Shown here in pieces: positions 37,328 to 47,284 of a DNA stretch of 64,000 bases. The stretch spans positions 1 through 64,000 of the forward strand of contig NZ_JAFBDS010000005.1 of assembly GCF_016908375.1 (NCBI RefSeq). The letters are read 5' to 3'. The first letter of the stretch is position 1. Each line of letters starts with the position of its first letter. The notes under the pieces are model-generated. The model was not told the DNA's origin, did no database searches, and saw only the letters and a list, made by a program, of their open reading frames with translations. The DNA is from Amphibacillus cookii. GTDB lineage: Bacteria; Bacillota; Bacilli; Bacillales; Amphibacillaceae. A program made the translations under genes and the position numbers.

Positions 37328-39796
37328 TTACTCTATGGGATTAATGTTAATTCGTTTTAGTCTCAAGGAATTATAAATGACATTTAGCGAGCTGACTGCC
37401 ATTGCTGCAGCTCCAATCATAGGATGTAACAAACCTAACATAGCTACGGGTATGAAAGCCGCATTATAAAACCATGCCCAAAAATAATTTTGTTTAATTT
37501 TACGGAATATAGCTTGTGATAACGTAATAGCAGAGACAATCCCACTCAGCTCACCTCGCACTAAGGTAACATCAGCAGCTTCAATGGCAATGTCTGTCCC
37601 TGTTCCGATTGCTATTCCAATCTGCGATTGTTTTAGTGCTGGAGCATCGTTGATACCATCGCCTACCATCGCCACGACTTGGTGATTTTCTTGTAGTCGT
37701 TTCACTTCAGCAACTTTACCATCTGGCAATACTTCCGCAATCACATGACTAATCCCAATTTTTCTAGCGATTGCTTGCGCTGTTCGCTCATTGTCACCTG
37801 TAATCATCGCTGTTTTGATCCCTTTTTTCTCTAATTTAGCAATTGCTTCAACCGAATCTTCTTTAATGGGATCGGCGACGGCAATGACACCGAGTAATTG
37901 ATCTTGTTTAGCGACAAGCATAGCGGTTTTTGCTTCATTCTCTAAACGAATTAATGCATCCTGATGTTCGCTATAATCAATATCGTTTTCGTCCATTAGT
38001 TTTCGATTGCCAATAAAAATTTGCTCTTTATTAACTAATCCGTGTACACCCATACCAACCTGATTGGTAAATGCTTCAACATCATCTAGTCGTCTGTCAC
38101 TTGATTTGGCTTTTTCTACAATAGCATGTGCTAATGGATGTTCTGAACCTTTTTCTATCGTTCCCGCATAATATAAAAAGTCTGCTTCAGCTACCCCATC
38201 AGCTAATAAAATATCCGTTACTTCTGGCTTCCCTTTTGTAATCGTTCCGGTTTTATCAAATGCAATCATATCTAAATCTTTAAATGATTGAATAGCTTCT
38301 CCATTTCGAATTAAAATCCCATGTTCGGCACCCATCCCGCTTCCAACCATAAGTGCTGTTGGTGTTCCTAATCCAAGTGCACATGGGCATGAAATAACGA
38401 GAACGGCTGTTGCTGTTATAAATGCTAGCGTTAGTGGGGTAAGATCAGGATTGATCCATGGTAAGAACTGTGCGCCCCAATCAATAATCGCTTGATGAAA
38501 ATCAGGAAAGACAAGATAAGAAATAAAGGTAATGATCGTTAAGATTATGATCACCGGAACAAAATAACCCGTGATCCGATCGGCAAACTCTTGAATCGGA
38601 ACCTTAGAACCTTGTGCTTCTTCCATCATTTTAACAACTTGAGATAAAAATGTGTCTTGACCAACCTTTGTTACTTTCACTTTAACTAAACCTTGCTGAT
38701 TAATGGTCGCTCCAATCACTTCATCACCTTGCTGGCGCTTAACGGGCATAGACTCTCCAGTCGCCATTGATTCATCAAATAAGCCGTTACCTTCAACAAC
38801 AATACCGTCGGTAGGTACTTTTTCACCTGGACGAATAATCATAATATCATTCGCTTGTAATTCTTTTACTGAAACTTCTACTTCTTCACCATCGACTAAA
38901 ATTTTTGCTGTCTTAGCCCCCATCTCAAGTAATTTTTTAATCGCTTGTGATGCCTTCCCTTTTGCGCGCACCTCAAGATATTTTCCAATTAAATGAAAAG
39001 TCATAATTGTTGTTGCCATTTCAATAAATGTTTGAATTGGCAAAAATAATCCCATTAAGCCTACTAGATAGGGTAGTAGTGATCCGAGCATCACGAGTAC
39101 ATCCATATTCGGACTTTTGTTTCTTAAAGCTTTAAAAGCACCTACATGAACATGTCGACCAGTACCAAATACAACAGGAGCACCTAACAGCGCAACAATA
39201 GGGAGATAACCTGGAATCGGCCAGATAAACATATGAATAACCATCATAAGCATAATCAGACTTGATAGCCCAATTGAGATAAACATTAATCGTGCTGCCC
39301 TGTTTATTTTCTGTTCATCTTCATCAGCTTGCTGATCTTGATTATCTTCAACTAACAATTGATAGCCTAATTGATCGACTTTTTCTTGTAAATCAAAAAT
39401 TCTCACTTGATTTGGATCATATTCAACCGTTAGTTTTTCAGCGGGAAAATTAACGGCGGCTTGATTTACACCTTCAAGTTGGTTTATCCCCTTTTCAATG
39501 CGATTAGCACATGCCGTGCAAGTCATACCATTTACTTTTAACGTTGTCTTTATATCAGTTCGTTGTTGCTTTGGAATGGCTCGATAACCTAAATCTTCAA
39601 CAACCTGTTCAATCTCTTCTTTGCTAATAATTGCTTCATCGAATTCAATTCGCGCCTTTTCAGCAGCAAAATTAACGGTAGCTTTTATGATACCGTTAGT
39701 ATTATTCAATTTTTTTTCTATATTTAATGAGCAACTACTACAAGACATACCTTCTATCTTCCAAACCTCCTGCACGTTCTTTTTTGAATTTTCCAT
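37328..39796 (-). CDS. copA: Copper-exporting P1B-type ATPase
   Basis: 822-residue Cu+ exporter. It has two N-terminal heavy-metal domains with CxxC (GMSCSSC at C19/C22 and GMTCTAC near 90), eight predicted transmembrane helices, the actuator TGES motif, CPC in the membrane channel (ISCPCALGLGTP), phosphorylation motif DKTGTITKG, and MVGDGINDAPAL. The start ATG has a GGAGC site. A CsoR-like operator lies upstream. No copZ or csoR gene is adjacent. It protects against copper by ATP-driven efflux. Confidence 0.95.
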   Translation of the reverse strand: MENSKKNVQEVWKIEGMSCSSCSLNIEKKLNNTNGIIKATVNFAAEKARIEFDEAIISKEEIEQVVEDLGYRAIPKQQRTDIKTTLKVNGMTCTACANRIEKGINQLEGVNQAAVNFPAEKLTVEYDPNQVRIFDLQEKVDQLGYQLLVEDNQDQQADEDEQKINRAARLMFISIGLSSLIMLMMVIHMFIWPIPGYLPIVALLGAPVVFGTGRHVHVGAFKALRNKSPNMDVLVMLGSLLPYLVGLMGLFLPIQTFIEMATTIMTFHLIGKYLEVRAKGKASQAIKKLLEMGAKTAKILVDGEEVEVSVKELQANDIMIIRPGEKVPTDGIVVEGNGLFDESMATGESMPVKRQQGDEVIGATINQQGLVKVKVTKVGQDTFLSQVVKMMEEAQGSKVPIQEFADRITGYFVPVIIILTIITFISYLVFPDFHQAIIDWGAQFLPWINPDLTPLTLAFITATAVLVISCPCALGLGTPTALMVGSGMGAEHGILIRNGEAIQSFKDLDMIAFDKTGTITKGKPEVTDILLADGVAEADFLYYAGTIEKGSEHPLAHAIVEKAKSSDRRLDDVEAFTNQVGMGVHGLVNKEQIFIGNRKLMDENDIDYSEHQDALIRLENEAKTAMLVAKQDQLLGVIAVADPIKEDSVEAIAKLEKKGIKTAMITGDNERTAQAIARKIGISHVIAEVLPDGKVAEVKRLQENHQVVAMVGDGINDAPALKQSQIGIAIGTGTDIAIEAADVTLVRGELSGIVSAITLSQAIFRKIKQNYFWAWFYNAAFIPVAMLGLLHPMIGAAAMAVSSLNVIYNSLRLKRININPIE

Positions 39797-39843
39797 ATAA
39801 TTAGCTCCTTTTTATCTAACAATCATTTACATTTATAAAAAAA

Positions 39844-39863
39844 CTATACCCAGGTAGGGTTGA
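39844..39863 (-). promoter_or_regulatory. Possible CsoR operator upstream of copA
   Basis: TATACCCAGGTAGGGTTGA: a GC-rich dyad (ACCC/GGGT) in AT-rich sequence, 48 bp before copA, resembling CsoR sites in Bacillus copZA promoters. Not the TACANNTGTA box of CopY. Confidence 0.5.
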
Positions 39864-39904
39864 TTTATTTTAAATTTAACATGATCTTAAAAAGATGTCA
39901 AACA

Positions 39905-39951
39905 AAGTTAACCTTCAATCGGAGGCGTTTTACAAACGGTTATCTGTGATA
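39905..39951 (+). repeat. Dispersed element R1, copy L (internally deleted)
   Basis: AACCTTCAATCGGAGGCG joined to TTTTACAAACGGTTATCTGTGATAA, so only the ends remain. Confidence 0.8.
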
Positions 39952-39987
39952 AAGCAAAGTATTTAAGTATATTTGGTATAGAAAAGA

Positions 39988-40060
39988 AAAAATAAAAACC
40001 TCACATCAAGTCTTTTCCTTAGTATATATCAACTAAGGAGCTCTGCCGGTGAATGTGAGG
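39988..40060 (-). terminator. Terminator of the hom-thrC-thrB operon
   Basis: Outer stem CCTCACAT/ATGTGAGG encloses an inner stem CCTTAGT/ACTAAGG. On the minus strand the outer stem is followed by TTTTTATTTTTT. Confidence 0.78.
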
Positions 40061-40068
40061 CGGGTGTT

Positions 40069-40953
40069 CTATAGAATGACTTCTATTCCTTTATTAACGG
40101 GTTTTAATATTTTCCACTCTATATCTTGTATCGTTTCTTTCCATGTCGCCACTTTTGTAGCGATCTTTTCTTCTGTTGTCAATGCTATCATGGTTGGACC
40201 TGCCCCACTTAAATAGATGCCATAAGCATGTTCTGCTAAAAGCGTTTCTACTTTATTATAATGGGGGATTAACTTCTTCCGATACGGTTGGTGAAATAAA
40301 TCTTTTTTCATTAGCCGACCAAGCAACTCCCAGTCCCCTTGGCAAATGGCTGCAACACTTACATTAGCAATACTACTTGCTTTAATACTATCATGATACG
40401 AAAACGTATTGGGTAGGACGGCTCGAGCGTCCGATGTTTTTAATTCAAATGGCGGTATCAGTGTTAAAAGGTCTAAATGATGAATAGGAATACGTACCGT
40501 ATCTAAAGTCTGGTGATAATGACCAATAACACAGCCCCCTAAGATTGCAGGGGCTACATTATCAGGATGACCTTCTATTTCAGTAGCAAATAACACTTTC
40601 TCTTGATCAGTTAAGCCTAAATCCAGCAATTGATTAGCCAATTCAATTCCAGCGGCGATCGCGGTCGCGCTGCTCCCTAACCCTCGTGCTAATGGAATAT
40701 CACTATTCAACTCTACATGACAAGCAGGCAGTTCCTTATCACTAAAGCGCTTGGCCGTTTTCTTTGCAATTTGACAGATAAAATTGGTTTCGTCACTCGG
40801 AAGCTCAGCTAAGTGTTGCGATTTAGAAATAAAACACCAGTCGGTTGCGTCACGAATAGTTAAGGTTAAAAATAGATTTACAGCCATACCGATCGAATCA
40901 AAGCCAGCCCCTAAATTTGCTGTTGTTGCAGGGACTTTTATTGTCCAACTCAT
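40069..40953 (-). CDS. thrB: Homoserine kinase
   Basis: GHMP-family kinase that phosphorylates homoserine; 294 residues. The ATP-binding loop [21 protein letters not shown] near residues 85-105 and the C-terminal [15 protein letters not shown] are diagnostic. N-terminal [19 protein letters not shown] fits homoserine kinase. The start overlaps the thrC stop by 4 bp (ATGA), so translation is coupled. Confidence 0.96.
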   Translation of the reverse strand: MSWTIKVPATTANLGAGFDSIGMAVNLFLTLTIRDATDWCFISKSQHLAELPSDETNFICQIAKKTAKRFSDKELPACHVELNSDIPLARGLGSSATAIAAGIELANQLLDLGLTDQEKVLFATEIEGHPDNVAPAILGGCVIGHYHQTLDTVRIPIHHLDLLTLIPPFELKTSDARAVLPNTFSYHDSIKASSIANVSVAAICQGDWELLGRLMKKDLFHQPYRKKLIPHYNKVETLLAEHAYGIYLSGAGPTMIALTTEEKIATKVATWKETIQDIEWKILKPVNKGIEVIL

Positions 40954-42011
40954 GAGGGAACCCTACCCAAGATTTCCTTTATCACTTGTTCTTCATCATT
41001 ATCAAGTACTGTTGGCTTAATTTTGCTATACTCTATGGCGATATTTGGATCCTTTAATCCATTTCCGGTCAAGACACAAACCACTTTGGCACCTGATTGC
41101 ACTTTGCCTTGTTCTAAAGCTTTAAATAGCCCTGCTACCGAGGCATTAGATGCAGGTTCTGCGAATATCCCTTCATTTGCTGCCATCCATTGATAAGCAG
41201 CTATCATTTGTTGATCGGTAATCTCATCAATCGTTCCTTGTGATTCATCACGAGCAGCGACAGCTTGCTTCCAACTCGCTGGGTTGCCGATTCGTATAGC
41301 CGTTCCAACAGTTTCGGGATTTTCAAATACACGATCATGAACAATTGCTGCTGCTCCACTTGCTTCATAGCCCATCATCTTAGGTAATCCAGTTGCTTGC
41401 TTTTCATGATATTCTTTAAAACCTTTCCAGTATGCAGTAATATTACCCGCATTACCAACTGGAATAAATAAATAATCGGGCGCTTCTCCTAATACATCAC
41501 AAATTTCAAATGCTGCGGTTTTTTGCCCTTCTATTCTATACGGATTAACGGAGTTTACCAGAGTGATATCGTCTTTCTCTCCTAATTTCCGGACCATACG
41601 TAAAGCATCATCAAAGTTACCCTTGATCGAATAAATTTCTGCACCGTACATAACTGCTTGTGCCAATTTCCCTTGGGCAATTTTACCTTCTGGAATAACG
41701 ATAATAGCGCGTAAACCAGCTCTAGCCGCAAAAGCAGCAGCAGAGGCGGAGGTGTTACCTGTGGAAGCACAGATAACCGTTTTCGAGCCTTCCTCGATAG
41801 CTTTAGCCATTGCCATCACCATCCCACGATCTTTAAAAGAACCCGTTGGATTAATCCCTTCAACCTTGGCATAAGCTTCCACACCATACTTTTTAGAGAG
41901 ATTCTCCAATTTAATTAACGGTGTATTTCCTTCATGCAAGCTAATCAGTGGTGTATTATCGTTAATTGGTAAAAATTCTTTGTATCCTTTTAATAATCCT
42001 TGCCAAGCCAT
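40950..42011 (-). CDS. thrC: Threonine synthase
   Basis: PLP enzyme that converts O-phosphohomoserine to threonine; 353 residues, the short Bacillus type. The PLP lysine is in [11 protein letters not shown] (about residue 59), the phosphate-binding loop is [12 protein letters not shown], and [17 protein letters not shown] precedes it. It starts 3 bp after the hom stop. Middle gene of the threonine operon. Confidence 0.96.
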   Translation of the reverse strand: MAWQGLLKGYKEFLPINDNTPLISLHEGNTPLIKLENLSKKYGVEAYAKVEGINPTGSFKDRGMVMAMAKAIEEGSKTVICASTGNTSASAAAFAARAGLRAIIVIPEGKIAQGKLAQAVMYGAEIYSIKGNFDDALRMVRKLGEKDDITLVNSVNPYRIEGQKTAAFEICDVLGEAPDYLFIPVGNAGNITAYWKGFKEYHEKQATGLPKMMGYEASGAAAIVHDRVFENPETVGTAIRIGNPASWKQAVAARDESQGTIDEITDQQMIAAYQWMAANEGIFAEPASNASVAGLFKALEQGKVQSGAKVVCVLTGNGLKDPNIAIEYSKIKPTVLDNDEEQVIKEILGRVPS

Positions 42012-42014
42012 ATC

Positions 42015-43307
42015 TTATTCCTCCCCATCAACACGGTAGTGACTAATTAATCGTTTCACTACATTTAATTTATCTAATGCTTGTAAACTTTTCAATAATT
42101 GCTCTTGACTTATTTTATGGGTAATCATCACAATCTCAGCACGACCCTCTTTTTCTCCTGGTAACTGAAGAATTTTAGCAAAACTGACATGCTGATCAGA
42201 AAATATATTGGTAATTTCTTGAAAAGCACCTGCTTGATCTTCGACATCCAACCGAATGAAATGGCGTGAAAATCGCTCATGATCGGCTTTTAATTGACGT
42301 TCAAATTGTGGATCGATGTACGCATTACCGCTAATACCCAATCTTATATTACGAACGACCTCCATCAAGTCCGAGACAACGGCAGTTGCTGTTGGCATAC
42401 TCCCCGCGCCAGGGCCATAAAACATCGTTTCTCCGACGGCTTCACCATGAACATAAACGGCATTAAACTCATTTTTAACCAGTGCCAACGGATGATCTTT
42501 AGGTAATAAAGTCGGTTCAACGGTTACTTCTGCTTTATGTTCGTGCATTGAAGCAATACCAATCAACTTAATCGTATATCCTAAACTTTTAGCAAAATTG
42601 ATATCATCTTGTGTCACTTGACGAATACCTTTAACATCAACATCGTCAAGGGTTAATTCCATTTTAAAAGCTAGATTTGCTAGCAAAGCCATCTTCCTTG
42701 CTGCATCCACCCCATCAACATCTGAGCTTGGATCGGCTTCGGCAAACCCAAGTTCTTGTGCCGCTTTTAAAACTTGATCAAAATCAAGACCTTCGTCAGT
42801 CATTTTAGTCATAATATAATTTGTTGTTCCATTCACAATACCCATTACTTTCTCAATATGGTCTGAGGCCAATCCATCAACTAATGTGCGAACAATTGGG
42901 ATTCCCCCAGCAATACTGGCATCATAAAGAATATCACAATGATTTTCTTTAGCTAGTCGTAGTAACTTTTGACCGTATACTGCCATTAAATCTTTATTAG
43001 CGGTCACAATATGCTTCCCTTGCCTTAAAGCCTGTTCAAGCAAGGTATTTGTATCTTCAATGCCTCCCATGACCTCCACAATAACATCAATATTATCATT
43101 ATTAACGAGTTCATCAGGGTTAGCAGTTAACCAATTGGTATCAATAACCACGTCTCTTGGCTTATTCACGTCATTCACAAGTATTTTTACAATTTCAACA
43201 TCACAACCAAGTTTGTGTTGAATTCGAGCTTGATGGTTCTCTAGTACCTTAACAACACCAGTTCCTACTGTGCCTAATCCACATAGACCTACTCTAATCT
43301 TATCCAT
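42015..43307 (-). CDS. hom: Homoserine dehydrogenase
   Basis: 430 residues: NAD(P)-binding GLCGLGTVGTGVVKVLENH at the N-terminus, catalytic domain with GIVNGTTNYIMTKM and FAEADPSSDVDG, and a C-terminal ACT domain (from about 350, RLDVEDQAGAFQEITNIF) expected to mediate threonine feedback inhibition. First gene of hom-thrC-thrB. The promoter at 43363-43391 is strong. No T-box or other leader element was seen in the short leader. Confidence 0.96.
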   Translation of the reverse strand: MDKIRVGLCGLGTVGTGVVKVLENHQARIQHKLGCDVEIVKILVNDVNKPRDVVIDTNWLTANPDELVNNDNIDVIVEVMGGIEDTNTLLEQALRQGKHIVTANKDLMAVYGQKLLRLAKENHCDILYDASIAGGIPIVRTLVDGLASDHIEKVMGIVNGTTNYIMTKMTDEGLDFDQVLKAAQELGFAEADPSSDVDGVDAARKMALLANLAFKMELTLDDVDVKGIRQVTQDDINFAKSLGYTIKLIGIASMHEHKAEVTVEPTLLPKDHPLALVKNEFNAVYVHGEAVGETMFYGPGAGSMPTATAVVSDLMEVVRNIRLGISGNAYIDPQFERQLKADHERFSRHFIRLDVEDQAGAFQEITNIFSDQHVSFAKILQLPGEKEGRAEIVMITHKISQEQLLKSLQALDKLNVVKRLISHYRVDGEE

Positions 43308-43362
43308 TCAAAAAGCCTCCCCCTGTATTCTGTAAGTGAACATATGTTTATCTATAGAGGAC

Positions 43363-43391
43363 ATTATACCTGTTGCTTAAAAGAGATTCAA
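43363..43391 (-). promoter_or_regulatory. hom operon promoter
   Basis: Minus strand: -35 TTGAAT (43391-43386), 17-nt spacer, -10 TATAAT (43368-43363), about 55 bp upstream of hom. Confidence 0.75.
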
Positions 43392-43548
43392 GCTTAAATT
43401 TACTTAAATTTCAGAAAAAAACATTACTGTCATTTGCTTTATTATTTATTTCAACATATTATATAATTATTCAGCTTTTCCGTTTTATTCATAATCTGGA
43501 CGGGTATATTATTAAAATAGAATTTCTTATTAGAATGGATGGGATCAT

Positions 43549-44058
43549 ATGTCAGAACAAAAACCAAAAACAGCGTTAGAAAAGAAAGCGCGTCAATGGC
43601 TTAAGGATCGCGGGGTGACACTTGAAGACATCGGGGAACTCGTATACTATCTTCAATCGCCTTACCATGAAACCTTAGAGATGGACATCTGTATTAGAAA
43701 TGTTGATAAAGTCTTAGGGAAACGCGAAGTTCAAAATGCAGTTATTACTGGGATTCAGCTTGATGTATTAGCTGAACAAAAAAAGCTAGCCTCACCATTA
43801 CAAGAAACGATTGAAACAGACGAAAGTTTATATGGTGTTGACGAAATTATCGCTTTATCCATTGTTAATGTTTATGGATCAATCGGTTTCACCAATTACG
43901 GATACATTGACAAGCAAAAACCTGGCATTTTAAAAAAATTAAATGATAAATCGACGGGCATGTGTCATACATTTCTTGACGATATTGTGGGTGCTATTGC
44001 AGCTTCAGCATCAAGTAGGCTGGCACATAGTGAAGCAAACGATGAAGAATTAGACTGA
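43549..44058 (+). CDS. yutG: PgpA-family phosphatidylglycerophosphatase A-like protein, YutG
   Basis: 169 residues. It has the YutG/PgpA-like fold: EKKARQWLKDRGVTLEDIGELVYYLQSPY, NVYGSIGFTNYGYIDKQKPG, and CHTFLDDIVGAIAASASSR with the acidic residues of the active site. Unlike proteobacterial PgpA, it lacks long hydrophobic segments. The family probably dephosphorylates phosphatidylglycerophosphate, but that is inference. Its position next to hom is conserved with B. subtilis. Confidence 0.88.
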   Translation: MSEQKPKTALEKKARQWLKDRGVTLEDIGELVYYLQSPYHETLEMDICIRNVDKVLGKREVQNAVITGIQLDVLAEQKKLASPLQETIETDESLYGVDEIIALSIVNVYGSIGFTNYGYIDKQKPGILKKLNDKSTGMCHTFLDDIVGAIAASASSRLAHSEANDEELD

Positions 44059-44128
44059 TCATCCAATCACTATTAATGAATAAGCTACTTTCCACTTTAT
44101 ACACTTACTTTTTGTGCGTAGAGTTCAT

Positions 44129-44164
44129 AAAAGCGCTAAGCAACGATAATTGCTTAGCGCTTTT
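44129..44164. terminator. Bidirectional terminator between yutG and yutD
   Basis: AAAAGCGCTAAGCAA and TTGCTTAGCGCTTTT form a stem between the convergent genes. Confidence 0.85.
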
Positions 44165-44170
44165 ATTACA

Positions 44171-44452
44171 TCATCCCATACGTTTGACAATAAAATAGGC
44201 ACAGCCAAAATTGCAATATTCATATAAATAATCATCTATTGTACTTGCTTTCGTATCAAAGCTTGCTTTCGTATTTTGATCATCAAAAAATCCTTTTAGC
44301 CTTAATTGTTCATAACCCCAATCTCCAACAATAAAATCATATTTGGTTAGAATATCACTAAATCGTTCAACAAATGCCTTTTCTTGAAAGCCATCTTTGA
44401 AATTCTCAACAACTTGATAAGTTTGTCCTTCCACTTCCACTTCTAGCATCAT
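44171..44452 (-). CDS. yutD: DUF1027 protein, YutD
   Basis: 93-residue protein of the YutD (DUF1027) family, with FKDGFQEKAFVERFSDILTKYDFIVGDWGYEQLRLKGF and the C-terminal YEYCNFGCAYFIVKR containing two cysteines. Function unknown. The ATG-ATG start is preceded by AGAAGGAG. The gene order yutG-yutD-lytH follows B. subtilis with yutE, yutF, yutC and yutB missing here. Confidence 0.9.
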   Translation of the reverse strand: MMLEVEVEGQTYQVVENFKDGFQEKAFVERFSDILTKYDFIVGDWGYEQLRLKGFFDDQNTKASFDTKASTIDDYLYEYCNFGCAYFIVKRMG

Positions 44453-44616
44453 TTGTACTCCTTCTACTCGTCATTTTAAGTCTATAATTATTTTAGCATA
44501 ATTATTTATCGTTCGACTAGTTGTGTTAAGAAAACATCACTGGTGAATATTTGTATTCATTTTTTTATCAAATAGGTGCATATTAAGTCTATTAAGCCAA
44601 TGAGGAGGAAAAAGTT

Positions 44617-45549
44617 ATGAAGAAATATCTCATTGCCATATTTCTAATATCAAGTCTGTTGCCTATCCCTCATTTAACTGCTGATGAAGAGCATAAGCCA
44701 GTAGATCGGCTGACACTATATAAGAAAACAGAAAGTCTTACCCTTATTCCTTGGTATTATTTAGCTGCTATTGATCAATATGAAAGGCAAATTCATGATG
44801 AAAAAGAATTAGTGGCGATCACTTTTCCGGAAACAGATTGGTATGGTGTATCGAATCTAAATCATGATCCGTCTATAACTAGCGTTACCATTCACAATGG
44901 GATTGGAAAAGACGGAAATGGGGATGGAGAAGCTCAGATTGACAACCCAGAGGATCAATTGTATACGATGGCAGATTATATTTTATCGTATGGGCTATCT
45001 AAAAATGATATTCACCTTGCACTTTGGGAGCATTATCAAAGACCACTTGCTGTTAAGACCATTGTTCAAAATGCAAAGATTTACGAAACTTATCAAACCA
45101 TTGAACTAACGGATCGTGCTTTTCCAGTGCCTGAACACTTCAACTACAGTTACCGAAGTACATGGGGAGATGCGAGAGGTTTCGGTGGTAGAAGAATTCA
45201 TGAAGGAACAGATATTTTTGCTGATTACGGTACCCCTGTTAGAGCAACTACTTATGGTACAATTGAAATTATGGGTTGGAATCGCTATGGAGGATGGCGA
45301 CTGGGGATTCGGGACCTTAATAACGTTTATCATTATTTTGCACACTTAAATGGGTTTGAAAAAGACCGAGAAGTTGGTGACATCGTTGAGCCTGGTGATG
45401 TTATTGGCTACGTGGGCTCTTCTGGTTATGGACCTCCTGGTACATCAGGTAAATTTCCACCTCATTTACATTATGGTATGTACAAAGATAATGGTGAAAA
45501 TGAGTGGGCATTTGATCCTTATCCATTCTTACGGAAATGGGAAAATTAA
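44617..45549 (+). CDS. lytH: M23 endopeptidase, LytH/YunA type
   Basis: 310 residues: signal peptide (about 1-22), a helical middle domain, and a C-terminal M23 metallopeptidase with a complete zinc site: HEGTDIFADYGTPV (His, Asp) and PPHLHYGMY (HxH). B. subtilis LytH (YunA) is an L-Ala-D-Glu endopeptidase made during sporulation that trims spore cortex peptides. The start ATG follows GAGGAGGAAA. Supports a spore-forming host. Confidence 0.9.
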   Translation: MKKYLIAIFLISSLLPIPHLTADEEHKPVDRLTLYKKTESLTLIPWYYLAAIDQYERQIHDEKELVAITFPETDWYGVSNLNHDPSITSVTIHNGIGKDGNGDGEAQIDNPEDQLYTMADYILSYGLSKNDIHLALWEHYQRPLAVKTIVQNAKIYETYQTIELTDRAFPVPEHFNYSYRSTWGDARGFGGRRIHEGTDIFADYGTPVRATTYGTIEIMGWNRYGGWRLGIRDLNNVYHYFAHLNGFEKDREVGDIVEPGDVIGYVGSSGYGPPGTSGKFPPHLHYGMYKDNGENEWAFDPYPFLRKWEN

Positions 45550-45634
45550 TTAATGACAGCTGAACATGACCTTATTTAAAGGGTAAGTAAACAAGGTTAG
45601 CCAATTGATTTTACTAATTAATAAACATAGTAAA

Positions 45635-45682
45635 CAAAACAAGTACCGTTCAAGCTAATAGCTTTTAACGGCACTTGTTTTA
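45635..45682. terminator. Bidirectional terminator between lytH and metS
   Basis: AAACAAGTACCGTT and AACGGCACTTGTTT pair (one mismatch region), with A and T runs outside. Confidence 0.83.
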
Positions 45683-45686
45683 TTTC

Positions 45687-45788
45687 TTATTGTTTTGACG
45701 ACTTTACCGCATGTGATATGCTTAATGCAAGTCCGCCCCAAATAATGGTTATACCTATAATCATCATAACTACAGCAGATATTGACAT
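45687..45788 (-). CDS. metS: MetS-family methionine/alanine importer small subunit
   Basis: 33-residue single-helix membrane peptide (MSISAVVMMIIGITIIWGGL followed by ALSISHAVKSSKQ), too short for most gene callers. The ATG at 45788 is preceded by AAAAGGAGAGG. It starts 17 bp after the NSS transporter gene on the same strand. In Corynebacterium the NSS methionine/alanine importer MetP needs such a small subunit (MetS); that role here is inferred from pairing and size. Confidence 0.85.
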   Translation of the reverse strand: MSISAVVMMIIGITIIWGGLALSISHAVKSSKQ

Positions 45789-45805
45789 AAATACCTCTCC
45801 TTTTC

Positions 45806-47284
45806 CTACTGGTTGTCTTCTTTCGGCCATCTCTTCATCGCCATAAATGCACCGAAAGCCATTGCACAAATGGCAACCATCCAACCAAAATTAAATAAAA
45901 ATTCATTTGGATACTCGCTGTAAGCAGTAGTCATATCTGTTCTTAAGTTTTGTAGCATCATGTAACCTAGTACAATCGGTGTAATGACGCGCAATGAAAA
46001 TTTCCACCATTGACCGACTCTAATATCTGATACACTGTTGGCATGTTGCTGTAATTGATTAATTTCTCTTGCAAACCAAGCAATTGCAACAATTTCAAAT
46101 AATCCAACGAGTGCTACTCCATAATTGTTAATAAAGTAATCCACTGTATCTAATAGATTAAGTCCGCCTTGATTAGCATAGAATAATGAAAGTAATGCCG
46201 ATGCACCAGCACCAATTGCCACGGCCTTTTTTCGAGAGATATTGAATTTCTCTTGTAAGCCGGCTATATATGTTTCTGATATAGATACCATCGAAGATAA
46301 ACCTGCTAACACAAGTGAGCCAAAGAATAATACACCGAAAAATTCTGAGGCTGGCATTTGACTAATAATTTCTGGAAACACCATAAATGCTAACCCAACA
46401 CCACTCTCAACAACTTCAGCAACTGGTTGACCTGTTTGATTAGCCATAAACCCTAAAGCAGCAAACACACCAATACCAGCTAATAATTCAAATGATGAAT
46501 TGGCAAAACCCGTAATAAAGGCATTGTTTGTAATATCAGATGTCTTTGGCAAATAAGACGAAAAGGTAATCATGATGGCAAAAGCTATCGATAAACTGAA
46601 AAAGATTTGTCCATAGGCAGCAACCCAAACTGAACCATTCGTAATCGTTGACCAATCTGGTGCAAAGAACGTGTCCAATCCATCTAGCGCCCCCGGTAAG
46701 GTTAGCGCACGAACGACGATTAATAAAAAGCTTATAATGAGTAAAGGAATAAAGATTTTGTTGGCTAATTCAATGCCTTTCTTTACGCCTCTAAATAAAA
46801 TAACAAATACAATCAACCAAACAATTAGCAATGGGATCAACACATTGGGAACCATTGAACCAAACACACCAGCTTCAGACACTTTTAAAAAGTCATTTAT
46901 AAAGAAATCAGATACATCTGTTCCCCATGATAGATTGAACGAAAAATAAGTGTGCATAATCGCCCATGCAACAATGATTGGATAATAAGTAGAAATAACA
47001 AACGAAATTGCTACTTGCCACCAACCTATCCATTCCATACCGCTACTTATCCGTTTAAATGCGCGTGGTGCTGAACTGCGATATTTATGGCCAATCGTAT
47101 ATTCCATAATTAACATCGGAATCCCAGCAGTAAGTAACGCAAACAAATATGGAATAAAGAACGCGCCTCCTCCATTTTCATATGCTGTAGCTGGGAAACG
47201 CCATATGTTTCCTAAACCAATAGCAGAACCCATAGCAGCAAGCAAAAAGCCAAGACGCGTTCCCCATTGTGAACGGTTTTCCAT
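45806..47284 (-). CDS. Sodium-dependent amino-acid transporter, NSS family (MetP-like)
   Basis: 492-residue neurotransmitter:sodium symporter (LeuT fold) with about 11-12 helices. TM1 reads RLGFLLAAMGSAIGLGNIWRFP with the unwound Na+/substrate-binding GSAIGLGN. The adjacent metS gene suggests methionine and/or alanine as substrate. The ATG start has a GGGGAG site. Na+ coupling fits a halophilic or alkaliphilic lifestyle, but that is inference. Confidence 0.92.
   Translation of the reverse strand: MENRSQWGTRLGFLLAAMGSAIGLGNIWRFPATAYENGGGAFFIPYLFALLTAGIPMLIMEYTIGHKYRSSAPRAFKRISSGMEWIGWWQVAISFVISTYYPIIVAWAIMHTYFSFNLSWGTDVSDFFINDFLKVSEAGVFGSMVPNVLIPLLIVWLIVFVILFRGVKKGIELANKIFIPLLIISFLLIVVRALTLPGALDGLDTFFAPDWSTITNGSVWVAAYGQIFFSLSIAFAIMITFSSYLPKTSDITNNAFITGFANSSFELLAGIGVFAALGFMANQTGQPVAEVVESGVGLAFMVFPEIISQMPASEFFGVLFFGSLVLAGLSSMVSISETYIAGLQEKFNISRKKAVAIGAGASALLSLFYANQGGLNLLDTVDYFINNYGVALVGLFEIVAIAWFAREINQLQQHANSVSDIRVGQWWKFSLRVITPIVLGYMMLQNLRTDMTTAYSEYPNEFLFNFGWMVAICAMAFGAFMAMKRWPKEDNQ

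Noticed and set aside
43308-43548. T-box or amino-acid riboswitch upstream of hom
   Set aside because: The leader is only about 50 nt from the promoter and lacks the GGTGGTACCGCG motif or a terminator pair.
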